Assembly: GCA_021209875.1 (NCBI GenBank)
Contig: JAGYVD010000010.1
Coordinates: forward strand, 558,001 to 622,000
From: Rosellinia necatrix
Lineage: Eukaryota; Ascomycota; Sordariomycetes; Xylariales; Xylariaceae
DNA: 64,000 bases
Direction: 5' to 3'
Positions within the stretch are counted from its first letter, which is position 1. Every line of letters begins with the position of its first letter. The notes beneath the pieces are model-generated. The model searched no databases. It was not told the origin of the DNA and saw nothing but the letters and a program-made list of their open reading frames with translations. Positions 37,136 to 48,478 of this stretch are shown in pieces. Made by a program: the position numbers and the translations under genes.

Positions 37136-37430
37136 GATGGGCTAAGTTTCCTTCCTTATTGCGACGCAGCGTGTATGTGAACCAAAGTAAGGCGACCGAC
37201 AGATTTATCATGTAGTTGCGAAATGTTGCCCCAATGCGACGATGTCCTCAAAAGTTCATGGTTGGTAGCTAAGTACGTTACGTTTGCCCCACGTCAGCTT
37301 TTTGCAGGATCGTCATAGCAGAACGATATGGAGGGGTAGCAACAGAGAGGAGGTGGGGGTTATGACTCTTAGGTAGGTAATCATGATTAATAAATAGCCC
37401 CCTTTTGTAAATATCAATAGACCCGATAAT

Positions 37431-37462
37431 TGTATAATTGTATAATTGTATAATTGTATAAA
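37431..37462. repeat. (TGTATAAT)4 repeat
   Basis: Four 8-bp units, the last with one change, followed by two ATGCATAA units. Confidence 0.9.
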
Positions 37463-39128
37463 TGCATAAATGCATAGATATTCCACGTAACACCTTTACC
37501 CAAGTATAGACGTTAAAATACTAGTCGAGGAAGACACCGACAACCCGGTTCCGGCTCTGCTAGGTACAGCATTTCATTTCGCCCTACCTAGGTTTGCTTC
37601 TTATCTAACAGTTAGACCTTTCACAAACGAATATTAAGCATGGCATCATCCATCATCTCTTCCTGGACGAATTGAATTGACATGGCTGGTTGGCTGGTAA
37701 CTACTTAAAGCGACTAGCGCTACTTTCTCTACTAGATGGTTAGATACATAATGCGTGGGGGAAATTGTGGCTTTTGATTTATCGATATTTACAAGGTTAT
37801 GTATAGCCATTTTACCACTAAGTATCCAATCCAGGTGAGGTGGGCTACCAGCCTAGCACCTAACTTAGACAGCAAGCAACGGGTATTCAGCCGAATTGCT
37901 CGGATTCCAAGCCGGGACCCTCTTTCTCCTGGGCGCCGGCTATTGAAGCGTCATAGGGGGGCGGTCACCGCTTATTTCCTACTCCCCCCCAAGTGGCAGG
38001 GCAGTGAACAGCTAGCGCGAGAGCCAGACGAAGCACGAACATCGCAAGTGCTTGCTTTGAACAGGCCGGTGGAATACTTTACCGCATCAGGGAGCTGGAG
38101 ACGAAGGTAACGAGAGGCTCTTCAACCCCATCATCGATGTAACCCCGTCAGCCACATCTGCACGGCCGTCCTCCTTGACGGGACGAAGAGCGGGTCTCGA
38201 GATGCAAACGACGCCGGCTCTTGTCTGCCGGGGATGGGAATGACGAACTTGGCGTTTTGAGACCTAACCGAAGCGGTTTCCCGACTAGAGTCTGGGCAAT
38301 TGCGACACCTGAGAGCTCGCTTTCATTAGCGAGGTAGGATAGGATTTCTTCCTTCTGCTTACTATGTGGGTGCATGCGTGGTCTGGCAAGTCAATGGGTA
38401 TGTATGTAGTGTATCAGCTAACTAGTGTAAGTAATCTAGGGGATATTCCTAGTGTGCCCGGTTGGACATGACCCAACTCATACCTAGTGTACCAGAGATG
38501 AGCTAGTTTGGACTACAATGACGATTTGGAAGGTTCTATAATACTATTACATCCTAAATCCGTTAAGTAACGGTACCGTTGTAACTAATACCTATGCCAA
38601 TTTTTAATCCTTAATTTTTAATTTTTAAATGTTTCCTTCCCCCAAGCTTCATTCCTAGACATCATCTGTCCTATCCTGCATCTATGAAACGATATCAAGA
38701 AAGTGTTTGGCGTCGCGGCCGTATATCCCCTCTCGGCGTTACGGCCGGGAGCTGGCGTCACGCAGAGGTCCTTTAGCTGCCGGGAATAATCGGTAATGAT
38801 GTATCGTGGATCTATACATGTATGTCATCTCCGGTTATTCAATCCGAACTCAAGATGAACGGTAGGTAACTTGCCACAATCCCTGCAACGACATGCCTCT
38901 CCTGCAGCCACGCGGCGGCTAAGTGCGGAATGGTACTTTTCGTCTATGTATGGGATCTGGATAACGGTAGAAGCAAGATGGTTGCCATCTATTTTTTTTT
39001 TTTTTTTTGGTTCGTGTCACTGGAGTACGTATGTACGTGCGTGGGTAAAAGAGGAATATTCCGCACATTTGGCGAGACGATGCAACGACGGCCAGGCACT
39101 CCCGCTGCGACATGACACGACAGGAAAG

Positions 39129-39204
39129 TGTGTTGTGTTGTGTTGTGTTGTGTTGTGTTGTGTTATGTTGTGTTATATTATGTTATATTGTGTTATGTTG
39201 TGTC
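39129..39204. repeat. TGTTG-type pentanucleotide satellite
   Basis: About fifteen tandem pentamers, first perfect TGTTG, then variants with A (TTATG, TTATA). Confidence 0.9.
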
Positions 39205-40641
39205 GTTGTTGCACCAAGAGCCGCGAAACATACACAATCCATAAAAGCTATCTGGGCAAACTTGGGCGCCCACGTTAGGTTAGGCTAGGCTAGTCTATGA
39301 TATGTTTACTCGGGTCTAGAATGCACACTGCCGAGACCGAGGACAAGCCACCATCTCGGAAATAAGCATAACACCATTCAAGCTTGTGTTAGAGTGTTTT
39401 AGAGCATGCTAGCGTCGCGGCTTGGGGGTGGGGAGCGAACAAATAGTTACTGTAACGGGTACAGTCCGAATCAAACGTTCGGTTTCGTTTGGCGGTAGGA
39501 AGTAAGCGGTCGTCTTTGTTGGTTTGCAGCGCGCCCGGTTATAAGTCAGTTATAACCGTGTGGGTAAGATGTATCTACGGCACATGATGGTAGGCATCTA
39601 CGGGTCTAAGCGGTACCAAGTATACAAGCATAACCGTGGCGTGGCATCTGGCGTATGTTCTCTTGGCCCTGTTCAAGCCATGATAAGGAAGCCCCGGAGG
39701 TTTTCTTTTCATTGTGAAAGACGAGGGCTGATACAGTATGTGGTGATAGCAATCGTGATTCGCCGTCGCCATCTCTTGGTGAGAGAGGCGTTGGATTTGA
39801 AGCCATCTGATTCGAGAGGTCTCAAACATCTATCGGCAGTCGGCAGACGGTCACTGGTTGCGTGTGTTGCGTGTGTTGCGTGTGGACTCTGCGCGCGGTG
39901 GACTCGCTCTACACAGAGTGATGAGTGAGACATGACCGGCATCGAATCACTGCTTGCAGTCTACGTCTAAACGCTAGCGATCCCCGTGTCCCCGTTCCTC
40001 TCGGCCAGATGCGAGTTTACATGGGGTAGCGGGTCGTGGGAGCTAACCTTAGAGGCCGAATTGGGAGGTATGCCCAGAAGCGCCGGGTCTTCTCTCTGTT
40101 CCCCTTCGTCGATCTTGGTTAGATAGGGAAATTCTTTATAGGCAGCGACTATGTCCGGACGGAGTCATACACCATTTGTATTCACGGGAACTAGACTAAC
40201 TCTTAGGTAATAAGGGCGCCTCTGCAACTGCTGTTGATCGGGACTAGGGAGCGTATAGGTTACCTACGCCATCAAATCTCCTCGTCCGGCAACGGAACCA
40301 TAGACTGGCGCCGGTGGTATCCGCATCAATCCTTATAAGACAGCATTCGGGACGGTAATCGTGTGCCGTTGACACATACGGCATGCCATCTTTCAAAGCC
40401 AGGATGAACCAGCTGGGCCTTGGCGGCCGCGGGGCGTCGTCACTCGTCCTGGATCAACAAGAGACAAGCCACCAGGATCAAACGTCCGGACAAAGGCAAG
40501 GCGAGAACATCACACAATGTCTCAGCCCCAGCCCTAGCGGATCCGGAGCGGGCATCCAAGAAACGGGAACGGGAAGGGAAAAGGAAGAGAACAACAGCCC
40601 TGATCATAAGGAAACAAGGGTCAGCCGGGGGGTCATCGTCC

Positions 40642-40800
40642 ATGACAGGGGCGAGTAGCCAAGTTCTTACGTCGTTGAACAGCGACAGCCAGGTCGATTA
40701 CCGATATCTCACCTTCGACACCGTCTTGCCGGCTCCGAATGTGCCAGCAACAGAGGCGGCTGGGCCGACGGTCCCGGCGCCGCCGGATCTCTCTCTCTCT
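40642..40800 (+). other. N-terminal part of MFS transporter, out of frame with the rest
   Basis: The frame starting at the ATG at 40642 contains DYRYLTFDTVLP and a Pro-rich stretch ending PAPPDLS. This is the cytosolic N-terminal signature commonly found just before membrane segment 1 in fungal DHA1 MFS transporters. At the TC repeat 40788-40800 this frame leaves the transporter frame, which instead reads SLYVDPLRWPSARKNV. No GT-AG intron bridges the two. One TC unit fewer would join them exactly, so a dinucleotide gain (or assembly error) is the simplest explanation. Confidence 0.7.
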
Positions 40801-40838
40801 ACGTCGACCCGCTGCGATGGCCGTCGGCGCGGAAGAAC

Positions 40839-42476
40839 GTGATGGTGGCGATATCCTGCACGGCGACCATGTTCACGGCATACACGGCGGGCGCGTACTC
40901 GCCGCCCCTGGACCTGATCGCCGCGGAGCTCGGCACGACGCGCCAGGTCGCCCTGCTGGGCGTGACGACGTTCTGCCTCGGCTTCGCGTACGCGCCGATG
41001 GTGCTCGCGCCCTTCTCCGAGATCAACGGCCGCTACCCGGTCTTCGCCGTCGCCGGCCTCGTCTTCGCCGCGTTCCAGGCCGCGTGCGGCCTCGTGACCA
41101 CCGTCCCGGGCATGCTGCTCGCGCGGCTCTTCAAGGGCGCCGGCGGCAGCGTCTTCAGCACCATGGTCGGCGGCGTCATCTCCGACCTCTACGACAAGGA
41201 GGCCCGCAACACGCCCATGGCCCTCTTCAGCGGCTTCGTGCTCCTCGGCACCGGCCTCGGCCCGCTGGTCGCCTCCGTCATCGTCGAGGCGAGCCCGCCC
41301 GGCAGCCAGGTGTGGAAGTGGGTGTTCTGGCACCAGGTCATCGTCGATTTTATCCTCATGGTCGCCGTCGTCACGTTTTTCAAGGAGAGCCGCGGCTCCG
41401 TCATCCTGTCGAGGAAGGCGAAGGCGCTCAACAAGTGGTACGAGGAGTTGGAGGCCAAGGGCTTCGTTGGGGTCTGGGTCCCGGATGGCAATCTGCCCCC
41501 TGCGTTCCATTCGGTGCAACCCGGTACCGGAGACGGCGAGAAACGGCCGTCGGGGTTAGTCCGACCCCTTTCTAACACCGAGGGTCTCAAACTGCAACGT
41601 ATCCGGTGGAAAACGAAGGAAGACGAAAACCGCGGGCCTATCACCGCTATGATTTTTACATCGCTTACCCGACCCTTCTATTTTCTGTTCACCGAACCTA
41701 TTGTATTCTTCTTCTCCTTGTGGGTGTCTTTTGCGTGGGCAGTGCTTTACCTGACGTTTGGCTCGATCCCGCTCGTGTTTCGTCGGCAATATGGCTTCAG
41801 TATCAAGCAGTCAGGCTACGTTTTTGGCTCTATGATCGTCGCATCCTTTATAATTACCGCCTTTGGTATATATCAGGATAGGCTACTGAAGCATCCCAAA
41901 TGGCAAGGCGTATCGGCCGGATCAGGCAGTGATAGCGGCGTCGAGGCTACTGAACCGAGTCCCCATGGGTTTTGGGCCTTCGTCCGGCGAAAGTTTCCGG
42001 CCGAATCTCCTGAGTCTAGACTATACTTCACCTGTTTCACGGCCGCGTTACTACCTATCGGCCTGTACTTGTTTGGGTTCTCGGCCGAACCCTCGGTCCA
42101 CTGGATCGTTCCTACAATCGCAATTGGGCTCGCCACTGCGGGTATCTACTACATTTATCTAGCCACCTTCAACTATCTCGCCGACACCTATCGAGCCTAT
42201 GCGTCGTCGGCTATCGCCGCACAATCGTTCTGCCGCAACATATTGGGCGGTGTGTTCCCCCTGATCGTCACACCGCTGTTCACGAACTTGGGGGAAGACG
42301 CTGCTGGCGGGGTTCTGGGTTCTATTGCTGCTATTCTGACTGTGGTTCCTTGGGTTTTGGTCTTATTCGGAGAGACAATTCGACGGAGAAGTAAATATGC
42401 CGTAGTAAGTATGCCCATGATCTATCGAAAATGCCCCATTGCTAATTCATCACAGGCATTAGAAAAGACTGCATAG
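40839..42476 (+). CDS. MFS transporter, DHA1 type (probably frame-shifted N-terminus)
   Basis: Proton-coupled exporter-type membrane protein of the drug/metabolite family. The conserved body is 528 residues from the ATG at 40839, with about 12 hydrophobic segments. Marker motifs are SEINGRYPVF (loop 2-3), TGLGPLVASVI (motif C-like) and the central cytosolic loop with EELEAKGF. A 51-nt in-frame intron is likely at 42405-42455 (GTAAGT; CTAAT branch; CAG), leaving a last exon that encodes ALEKTA. The ATG used here begins right at membrane segment 1 and lacks the cytosolic tail. That tail is encoded just upstream in another frame (40642-40800), separated by a TC microsatellite. The gene may therefore be a recent pseudogene, a sequencing artefact, or a protein starting at 40839. 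The substrate is unknown. Confidence 0.75.
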   Translation: MMVAISCTATMFTAYTAGAYSPPLDLIAAELGTTRQVALLGVTTFCLGFAYAPMVLAPFSEINGRYPVFAVAGLVFAAFQAACGLVTTVPGMLLARLFKGAGGSVFSTMVGGVISDLYDKEARNTPMALFSGFVLLGTGLGPLVASVIVEASPPGSQVWKWVFWHQVIVDFILMVAVVTFFKESRGSVILSRKAKALNKWYEELEAKGFVGVWVPDGNLPPAFHSVQPGTGDGEKRPSGLVRPLSNTEGLKLQRIRWKTKEDENRGPITAMIFTSLTRPFYFLFTEPIVFFFSLWVSFAWAVLYLTFGSIPLVFRRQYGFSIKQSGYVFGSMIVASFIITAFGIYQDRLLKHPKWQGVSAGSGSDSGVEATEPSPHGFWAFVRRKFPAESPESRLYFTCFTAALLPIGLYLFGFSAEPSVHWIVPTIAIGLATAGIYYIYLATFNYLADTYRAYASSAIAAQSFCRNILGGVFPLIVTPLFTNLGEDAAGGVLGSIAAILTVVPWVLVLFGETIRRRSKYAVVSMPMIYRKCPIANSSQALEKTA

Positions 42477-43765
42477 GCTCTAGATCTATACACATGACCT
42501 TATTCTTTGGCGTTTGCACTCGATGATTCTCTTTCACGATACCAACTTATCACGCTCAGACTAAACTCATCCTTTCTATCTTATAATTAAACCAGCGCAC
42601 CGCCGATTCTACTAATTTCTAGAGACGTATTCTCCCATGACGTCCCTTCCCGATCAGTGGCCTTAAGTTTACTCGTGTTGGTACTCGAGGCATGAACAAC
42701 AATAGCAACAACAGCGGTATAGCCGCCACCAACACCTGTCTTAGAAATGTAGGGTGTTTATCTAAAGTATGTGAAGCTTATCACATCTATTCCCACAATT
42801 GTGTCTGCCTATCACTTAACGTGACGATAGCAACCGGCTTTGCGTAACTTAGCTGTGCATAGGCCACAACACGAAATACACCGTGTCGTTGCTAAGCAGG
42901 GTTTGCAACTTGGTACATGCATATTTTTAAAAACTCATATAAAAAGGTCACAGGTACCTCGCAAGGTCTATATCTTTAGAGATTTATTCTATACTAGAAC
43001 CTAAATACTCTTGATCACCCCATCAAAGGGGCAGGGGCTCAGGAATCAATAATGTTGAGGCATAGAACTATGCTCTTGCCACTTACCTACGATCTAATAG
43101 CTACCTATCGGTGACCTAGTCTCTATTCGGAACACTTATTCCTGCCGATGTAGCCGCTTGAAGCCAATATACATCTATTGGGTAGTCTAGGCCCTTGATG
43201 CCCCTTGTTTCCCGCATCATACGAGTTCGTCGTTAGAGAAACTCATGTCTAGACCTGGCCACAGAGGCCGCCTACTGTCAGCCGTTATCATCGTCTCGAG
43301 TCATGCTCCTACACCCGACGGTTCCCTCAGACAGTGGTCATTATGCAGAGCCACGCCTACTGTTGCCATCCCTTGTATGGCCCTATGGGATCAAGAAACC
43401 TCAATGACCCTGAACCTAGTCATCCGTTTTTTGTGTTGCCAATGCATGTGATGTGATTGCCATTCGGAAATACCGGCCTCAGCATAACGCTTCGACCCCC
43501 TTAACGGAACCCCAGCCAAGATGCAATATATTTTAGCATCATGATAAATAGGTCGGCCGCCTGATCTCTGGTCCATCATTGAAATACCTACGGGAATTCA
43601 AACTTCAACACCTGCTCATTACCGGAGAAGAAAAGATGTTAACACCCGCCCAGATAAAGAGCGTTTGCGGAACGATGTCAGTAGGCACCGCGAGTATGAT
43701 ATTTCTTCTGAGATCGTTGCTACAGCGTGTGTCATCATACTCACTGGATATGCCTAGATACTCAG
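42477..43765. other. Intergenic, between MFS and aldo-keto reductase homologue
   Basis: No gene is supported. Part of it may be the lost 5' end of the aldo-keto reductase homologue: an ATG-TCA followed by a GTAGGC donor at 43681 could splice to 43766, but this is weak. Confidence 0.4.
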
Positions 43766-44729
43766 GGGCTGCCTCACGTTAACACGATAGAACAATCGGC
43801 CCAAATGCTCGAAGTACTTCACTGTCCCGACCACAATGAGTTAGAGTCGGCCCGTGCGTGCAGCAAGGAGGGTATGGCCGAGAAGCCAAGAGATGTCAAA
43901 TGGCAAGACTGCAACCCCAAGAGTAAGCGGGCGAGATTTGCTCGAGACTTACCTTCCGTTAACACTTGAGTCAACTACAGTGGACACCGGATTGCATCCA
44001 TCTGTAGGACACCCGCTAGGGAAGGACCGCGACTATACGCACGGACCCGAGGACGTGCGTCGCGGGCTCCTTGATAGCCTAAAGGCGCTGAAGGTGGACA
44101 AGATCGAGATATTCTACCTACACGGGCCCGACGGCAGCGACTCGTACGAGGAAACGCTCCGGACGGTGAACGAGCTCCATGCCGAAGGCTACTTCGACAA
44201 ATTCGGCATAAGCAACTACGTGGCGGGGGAGGTGGCTCAGATGTGCGAGATCTGCGAGAGACAGGGCTGGATTCGACCGACCATCTATGAGGGTCACTAT
44301 CACGTGCTGCAGCGCGGTGTCGAGGATGAGTTGTTCCCTTGCCTACACCACTATGGGATTTCCTTCTACGTGTACTCGCCGCTCGCGGGGGGGTTCCTGA
44401 CGGGGCGGCACGATCGCGGGCAGCAAATCGAGGACTTCCATCTTTCAAGCTCCTGGAACGATGGCTATTACGACGCGTTGGACATCATTCAACCGGTAGC
44501 GCAGAAGCTAGGTCTCACGATGGCCGAGATGGCTCTGCGCTGGCTTGTCCATCACTCCGAATTGAGTCGGGAGCTATCCGACGCTATCATCATCGGCGTA
44601 GAGAGTATTGGGAATCTGAAGAGTAATCTGACCGATCTTCGGAAAGGCCCTTTGCCCGAGGAGGCCGTGAGGGCCTTGGACGATGCGTGGCTTGCGTGTA
44701 AAGCCCACATGCCTACGTGTTGGCGTTGA
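43766..44729 (+). pseudogene. Aldo-keto reductase homologue with degenerate active site
   Basis: Related to fungal aldo-keto reductases annotated as aflatoxin-aldehyde-reductase-like. Two exons are inferred, 43766-43922 and 43981-44729, joined by a GTAAGC donor and a CTACAG acceptor. Splicing gives WQDCNPK then MDTGLHPSVGH, in line with the family. The N-terminal first strand (GT..FG) is missing, and no good start codon exon is found. In the catalytic tetrad, the usual D-T-A-R-x-Y block reads ESARACSKEG, so Asp is Glu and Tyr is Cys. The usual Lys after MDT is Gly. Only the His in FYLHGPD remains. The C-terminal two thirds are well kept (GISNYVAGEVAQMCEICERQGW, ISFYVYSPLAGGFLTGR, AEMALRWLVHH). 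It is either a pseudogene with a selectively or recently preserved C-terminus or a non-catalytic protein. Confidence 0.72.
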
Positions 44730-45717
44730 CGAATGTTTGGGTTTGAATAATGAGATGTAATTTTATGTTGTATAGCTAGCTTGATTCGGCGTATAAGGTA
44801 CAGGGTACAGGGTATGGGATAAAGGGCGCGTACGAGAAGAATTTAGCTGCGTGATGTCGCAATGTGTGGTTCTCGTGTCCTTGGGTGTCCTCATCGAGTA
44901 AGTGAATCCTAGGTAGTTCGCCCCGAGGCCGACCCCTTGCACGGGAATCGATGTCAACCCCCGGGCGCCTAAGGGCCGCCCGCATCGAAACCATCCCACA
45001 TACATACCGTAATACTCGACCGAAATAGCGCGCCTCTTCTTCGCTAATCTCGATATTAGGAAACGCGTTCACCGATGCATCAAGGCGATGGTATGAAGAC
45101 AAGCATGGCTTGGCTTGCTATATCTGAAAAGAAGCGATCCTCAATAGCTCGTAATAGAGCCCAGCGGAGGACTTTATAGGCTAACGTAGGCTTGGGTCGA
45201 CATGGCCAGCATATCTTCTTTGTAAAGAGGCCTGGATGTGTGGAATTTCGGGGTTGTTGTTCGGTCGGAAGAGTAATGGTGGACCGGTGTAGTCAAGTAT
45301 GTACATACTTACCTAACCTAAGTGCCTACTCTAGTGTAACCAGCCCTGTGGGGAGAGAAGGTGCGGTCCACAGTGCTATATGATTACCCATCACGGTGGA
45401 CATCATGTATGCGCAACATCGCTATCTACCGGTACTATTCGTAGGTACTCTCTGAACTACCTACCTAGGTAGGTACTAAGTAGGTACCTAGTGGTAGATA
45501 GTCGCACTAGTGCCGAAGATAAGGCACTGTTAAACTACCGTCCTCATACCGTACAATACAAGGAACCTTTACCCAACCTAACTAACTTACAGCAGCTGGA
45601 CCTCGTATCCAGTGCTCCAGCCTTCACGTTTCCCCTTCTATCAGACCAGATTCCACACTAAGTTTATTCAATCCTGGCTCTAGGAATGAAATATCACTAG
45701 CATGCATTATATAGGCT
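44730..45717. other. Intergenic with TACC/GGTA palindromes
   Basis: Upstream region of the Zn2Cys6 gene. Positions about 45440-45500 are a cluster of inverted CTACC / GGTAG words able to form hairpins. No gene or RNA is recognisable. Confidence 0.5.
45455..45500. repeat. Palindromic TACC/GGTA repeat
   Basis: ACTACCTACCTAGGTAGGTA forms a near-perfect palindrome and is followed by GTAGGTACCTAG, a second inverted pair. Confidence 0.8.
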
Positions 45718-48331
45718 ATGTCCGAGAATGAGAATACCGAGCGGCGTTGGGCACGTTCCCCAACAACAGCGCCACAAAAGCGAGGGCAGCCGTTTTTGAG
45801 CGAGGAAAACTCGCGATCAAAGCGTGCCAAATATACCACCAATGCCTGGTAAGGTGTGCCTCTGACACCCAATCACACAGCATACTGTCTCAGGTGCGTG
45901 CTTGCTTACCAACTTGGTAGTGATGCCTGTAAGAAAAGCAAGCTCAAATGCAGCCGCCATGAAGGTGAGAGGGATTGTGAGAGGTGCATGAAGATGGGCC
46001 GGCCCTGTATCTACGCTCGCTATCCGGCTCCCTATCATATCTCTGAATCCACAGGGACTTCCGCCAACCCTATTATTCACTCTGGCCAGTCTCAGTCTGG
46101 AGAGCAAAGGTTCGCCGCTATCCACACTCGTACCCGTATGATCATGCCCACGGCAGCGCCGCTTATTTCTATAATAAAGCTCAATAGGTATCCCAGTCAC
46201 GCCTTCGCCATCCTCCGCCGCCTTTTGCACCGGTGATGAAGATGCCGTGCCTTTAAGAACCCAGGTAAAGTCTCTTGGTATGCAACTAAAGGAGCTGAGC
46301 CGAAGACTGGATCTGCTTTCTTCCTCGTCAACCATCATAAACACCGACCAACCGAGCCGGCAGCATTACCCGGCCACCACAAATTCTCGTCAGCATGAGC
46401 CACAACAACCGCTCTTCGTAGGCCATACCCAGTCGGCATTTAACTTGGATGTAGCAAAGACCTCCCTTTCGAAGATGGGCATCTCTCCTGACGCTATTGA
46501 CCCTATCAGCGGGCTACCATCTCTGGCGCCTTCGCCTCGAGAGCCATCGCTAGAATCAGATCCTCACACTAATCTCACGCCGGATCCCCTGCTAGCCAAA
46601 GACCCGCTCCTCACCATAGCACTTCCTGAAGTCTGTCGCCTATTAGCAGTTTTTCACGAGGAAATTGAATCCCTTTATCCATTTGTTAATAGTGATACAC
46701 TCGTTACTATAGCCCGTACGAAGACAGAAGGGCTTGCTATGCAGATGGGGTTTATGGGTTCTGGTTTTGATCTATCCGAAGACAGGGATATTAATATCCT
46801 GAAGATAGCAGTCGCTATTGCCGTGGTTGTTGAAGCTAAAGGTAGAAACTCACTCAGTTCAAAACTCGTTGACTCGACCGATAAGAGGGCAGCACAGGTC
46901 ACCCGGTCGCTTGACGTAGATTTGAGAGATCTACAGTGGTTGACTTTGCTGGTCAGTTCGGGCAATACCCACCTGTTCTTTTGGCTTTATCACTAATGGC
47001 TGAACAGAGCATCTATTATTTTCAAATCGACGAGGATCTCCTAGCTTGGAGGACTATTGGCAACGCCGCTCGCATGGCTCTCGAAATGGGTCTTCATCGG
47101 AGACGTAGCCTTACGGATAATTACGAGTCAGCAGATGACCAGGCAAAAGCAACAAGGATTTTCTGGTGTGTTTATGTGCTGGACCGTAGATGGAGCTTCG
47201 GAACAGGCCTTTCCTTCGCCTTGAATGACCGAGATATCGATCCCGAATTACCGGAGCCGGTATGTGATCGTCAACTGCTCTTCCTGTTGGCTTTACTGAA
47301 CTAGTGTCTAGGGGGATGACTACGCCCATTTGCGTTGCATGATAGGTTACGGAAGGCTTTGCACCAAAGTCTGGGATGCACTTCCGCCATATGGATCCCC
47401 TACAAGCACGATCCCACTAGACCAAGTTCAGTATCTAGGTAAGGGCTTCGGTATCTATTGACATATTATGTGAAAATGGAATGACTGAAGAAGAATCCGT
47501 CTAGAATTCCTTATACGGAACTGGCTTGATAGCATCCCAGCCCATCTCCAATTCAACCACCCCCGGCTCGGGCTTGCCTCGCGCAACCAACCCCGGATAT
47601 TACGGCGACTGTGCGCCTTTTTATACCTCCGCGGAAACCACCTTCGGACCCTAGTTTATAGGCACCACGTTTTATCTCCGAGTTTCGTCCACGCCAACTT
47701 ACACAGCGCGCGACTGGTAGTCGACATTGCTAAAGATTCAATACAGGTTCTTGTGGATTTAGCAGAAACTAGTGATATCTATGCTCGACAACAAGCCGCA
47801 TTCAACTACTTCCTTTTAAGCGCACTCGCCGTCATACTCTTGGCAGTATGCAACGCTCCTAGGACTTTCTCTGGCTCGTGTTACGAAAGTTTCTCGTCTG
47901 CGGTCGAGTTAGTCCGCAAATTCTCGCGTGGAAGTCTCGCCAGCAGACGTCTTTGGAATAGCATACGTGGCTTGCTACCGGCAATAAGAACCCTAGGGTT
48001 AAAGATAGGATCAGAAACCACAAATACCCAACACGAGGGTCCTAGCAATGCGCCCCGAGATACCCCCGACCAGAATCAAGAAGTCCCCCACCCGCCTCCC
48101 GTGGATAAAAGTATACCCCAAGTTATGCCATTAATATTACCTCCCGAAGGCACAACCACAATCCCAAACACATTCCAAATGGGTGACGACCTCATGGGCT
48201 TGTTCAATGCCTTTGGGCAAGCCGACGCTGAAACAATTATATTCGATGATCCTCTACCCCCACTAGATTCGAATTATATGCAAATGACCTTCCCAATGGA
48301 GATATCAAGACGTTTCCAGGGGTTGATATGA
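45718..48331 (+). CDS. Zn2Cys6 fungal transcription factor
   Basis: Nuclear DNA-binding regulator. Six exons are inferred: 45718-45848, 45921 to about 46135, about 46242-46951, 47008-47259, 47312-47438 and 47505-48331. Splicing at 45849-45920 creates the zinc cluster C44-x2-C47-x6-C54-x8-C63-x2-C66-x6-C73 (ACDACKKSKLKC... then CERCMKMGRPC), so the first Cys comes from exon 1. Intron 2 is uncertain: GTATGA at 46136 with acceptor at 46241 (753 residues), or GTATCC at 46188 with acceptor at 46257 (765 residues). A short coiled coil follows (VKSLGMQLKELSRRLDLL). The fungal-specific regulatory domain includes CRLLAVFHEEIESLYPFV and YYFQIDEDLLAWRTIGNAARMALEMGLHRR. The C-terminus is Pro-rich and acidic. 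It converges with an MFS gene 148 bp away, suggesting a local regulator-exporter pair. Confidence 0.9.
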
Positions 48332-48478
48332 ACGAAACTTAAGATTGTTTTGAAACTGCCAGCAAAGAATGACGACTTAACCTCCTTGTTTAAGTACGAC
48401 CCTCATACGTCAGGCCCAGAAATTCAATTTTGAATTGATTATATACAACTGTTCCTTCGTCTCTAAACAGATTCGATA

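Larger units (their letters stand above)
37136..40641. other. Gene-poor region between PBDC1 and MFS loci
   Basis: About 3.5 kb without a supported gene. It contains an 8-bp TGTATAAT repeat (37431-37462), a TGTTG-type satellite (39129-39204) and a TGCGTGTGT repeat near 39860-39890. The frame 40383-40658 directly upstream of the MFS gene starts with ATG but shows no family similarity and ends before it. Confidence 0.45.

Noticed and set aside
38148..38375. 75-residue minus-strand frame starting with ATG
   Set aside because: No family similarity, no splice partners and no conserved motif; not distinguishable from chance.
43766..44060. Aldo-keto reductase first read as two frames broken by a frameshift
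   Set aside because: A GT-AG intron at 43923-43980 joins the frames and restores the family sequence, so no frameshift is needed; the active-site losses remain.
45856..46236. Zn2Cys6 factor starting at about 45856
   Set aside because: That frame lacks the first Cys of the cluster and begins inside an intron; starting at 45718 with a 72-nt intron gives a perfect six-Cys pattern.
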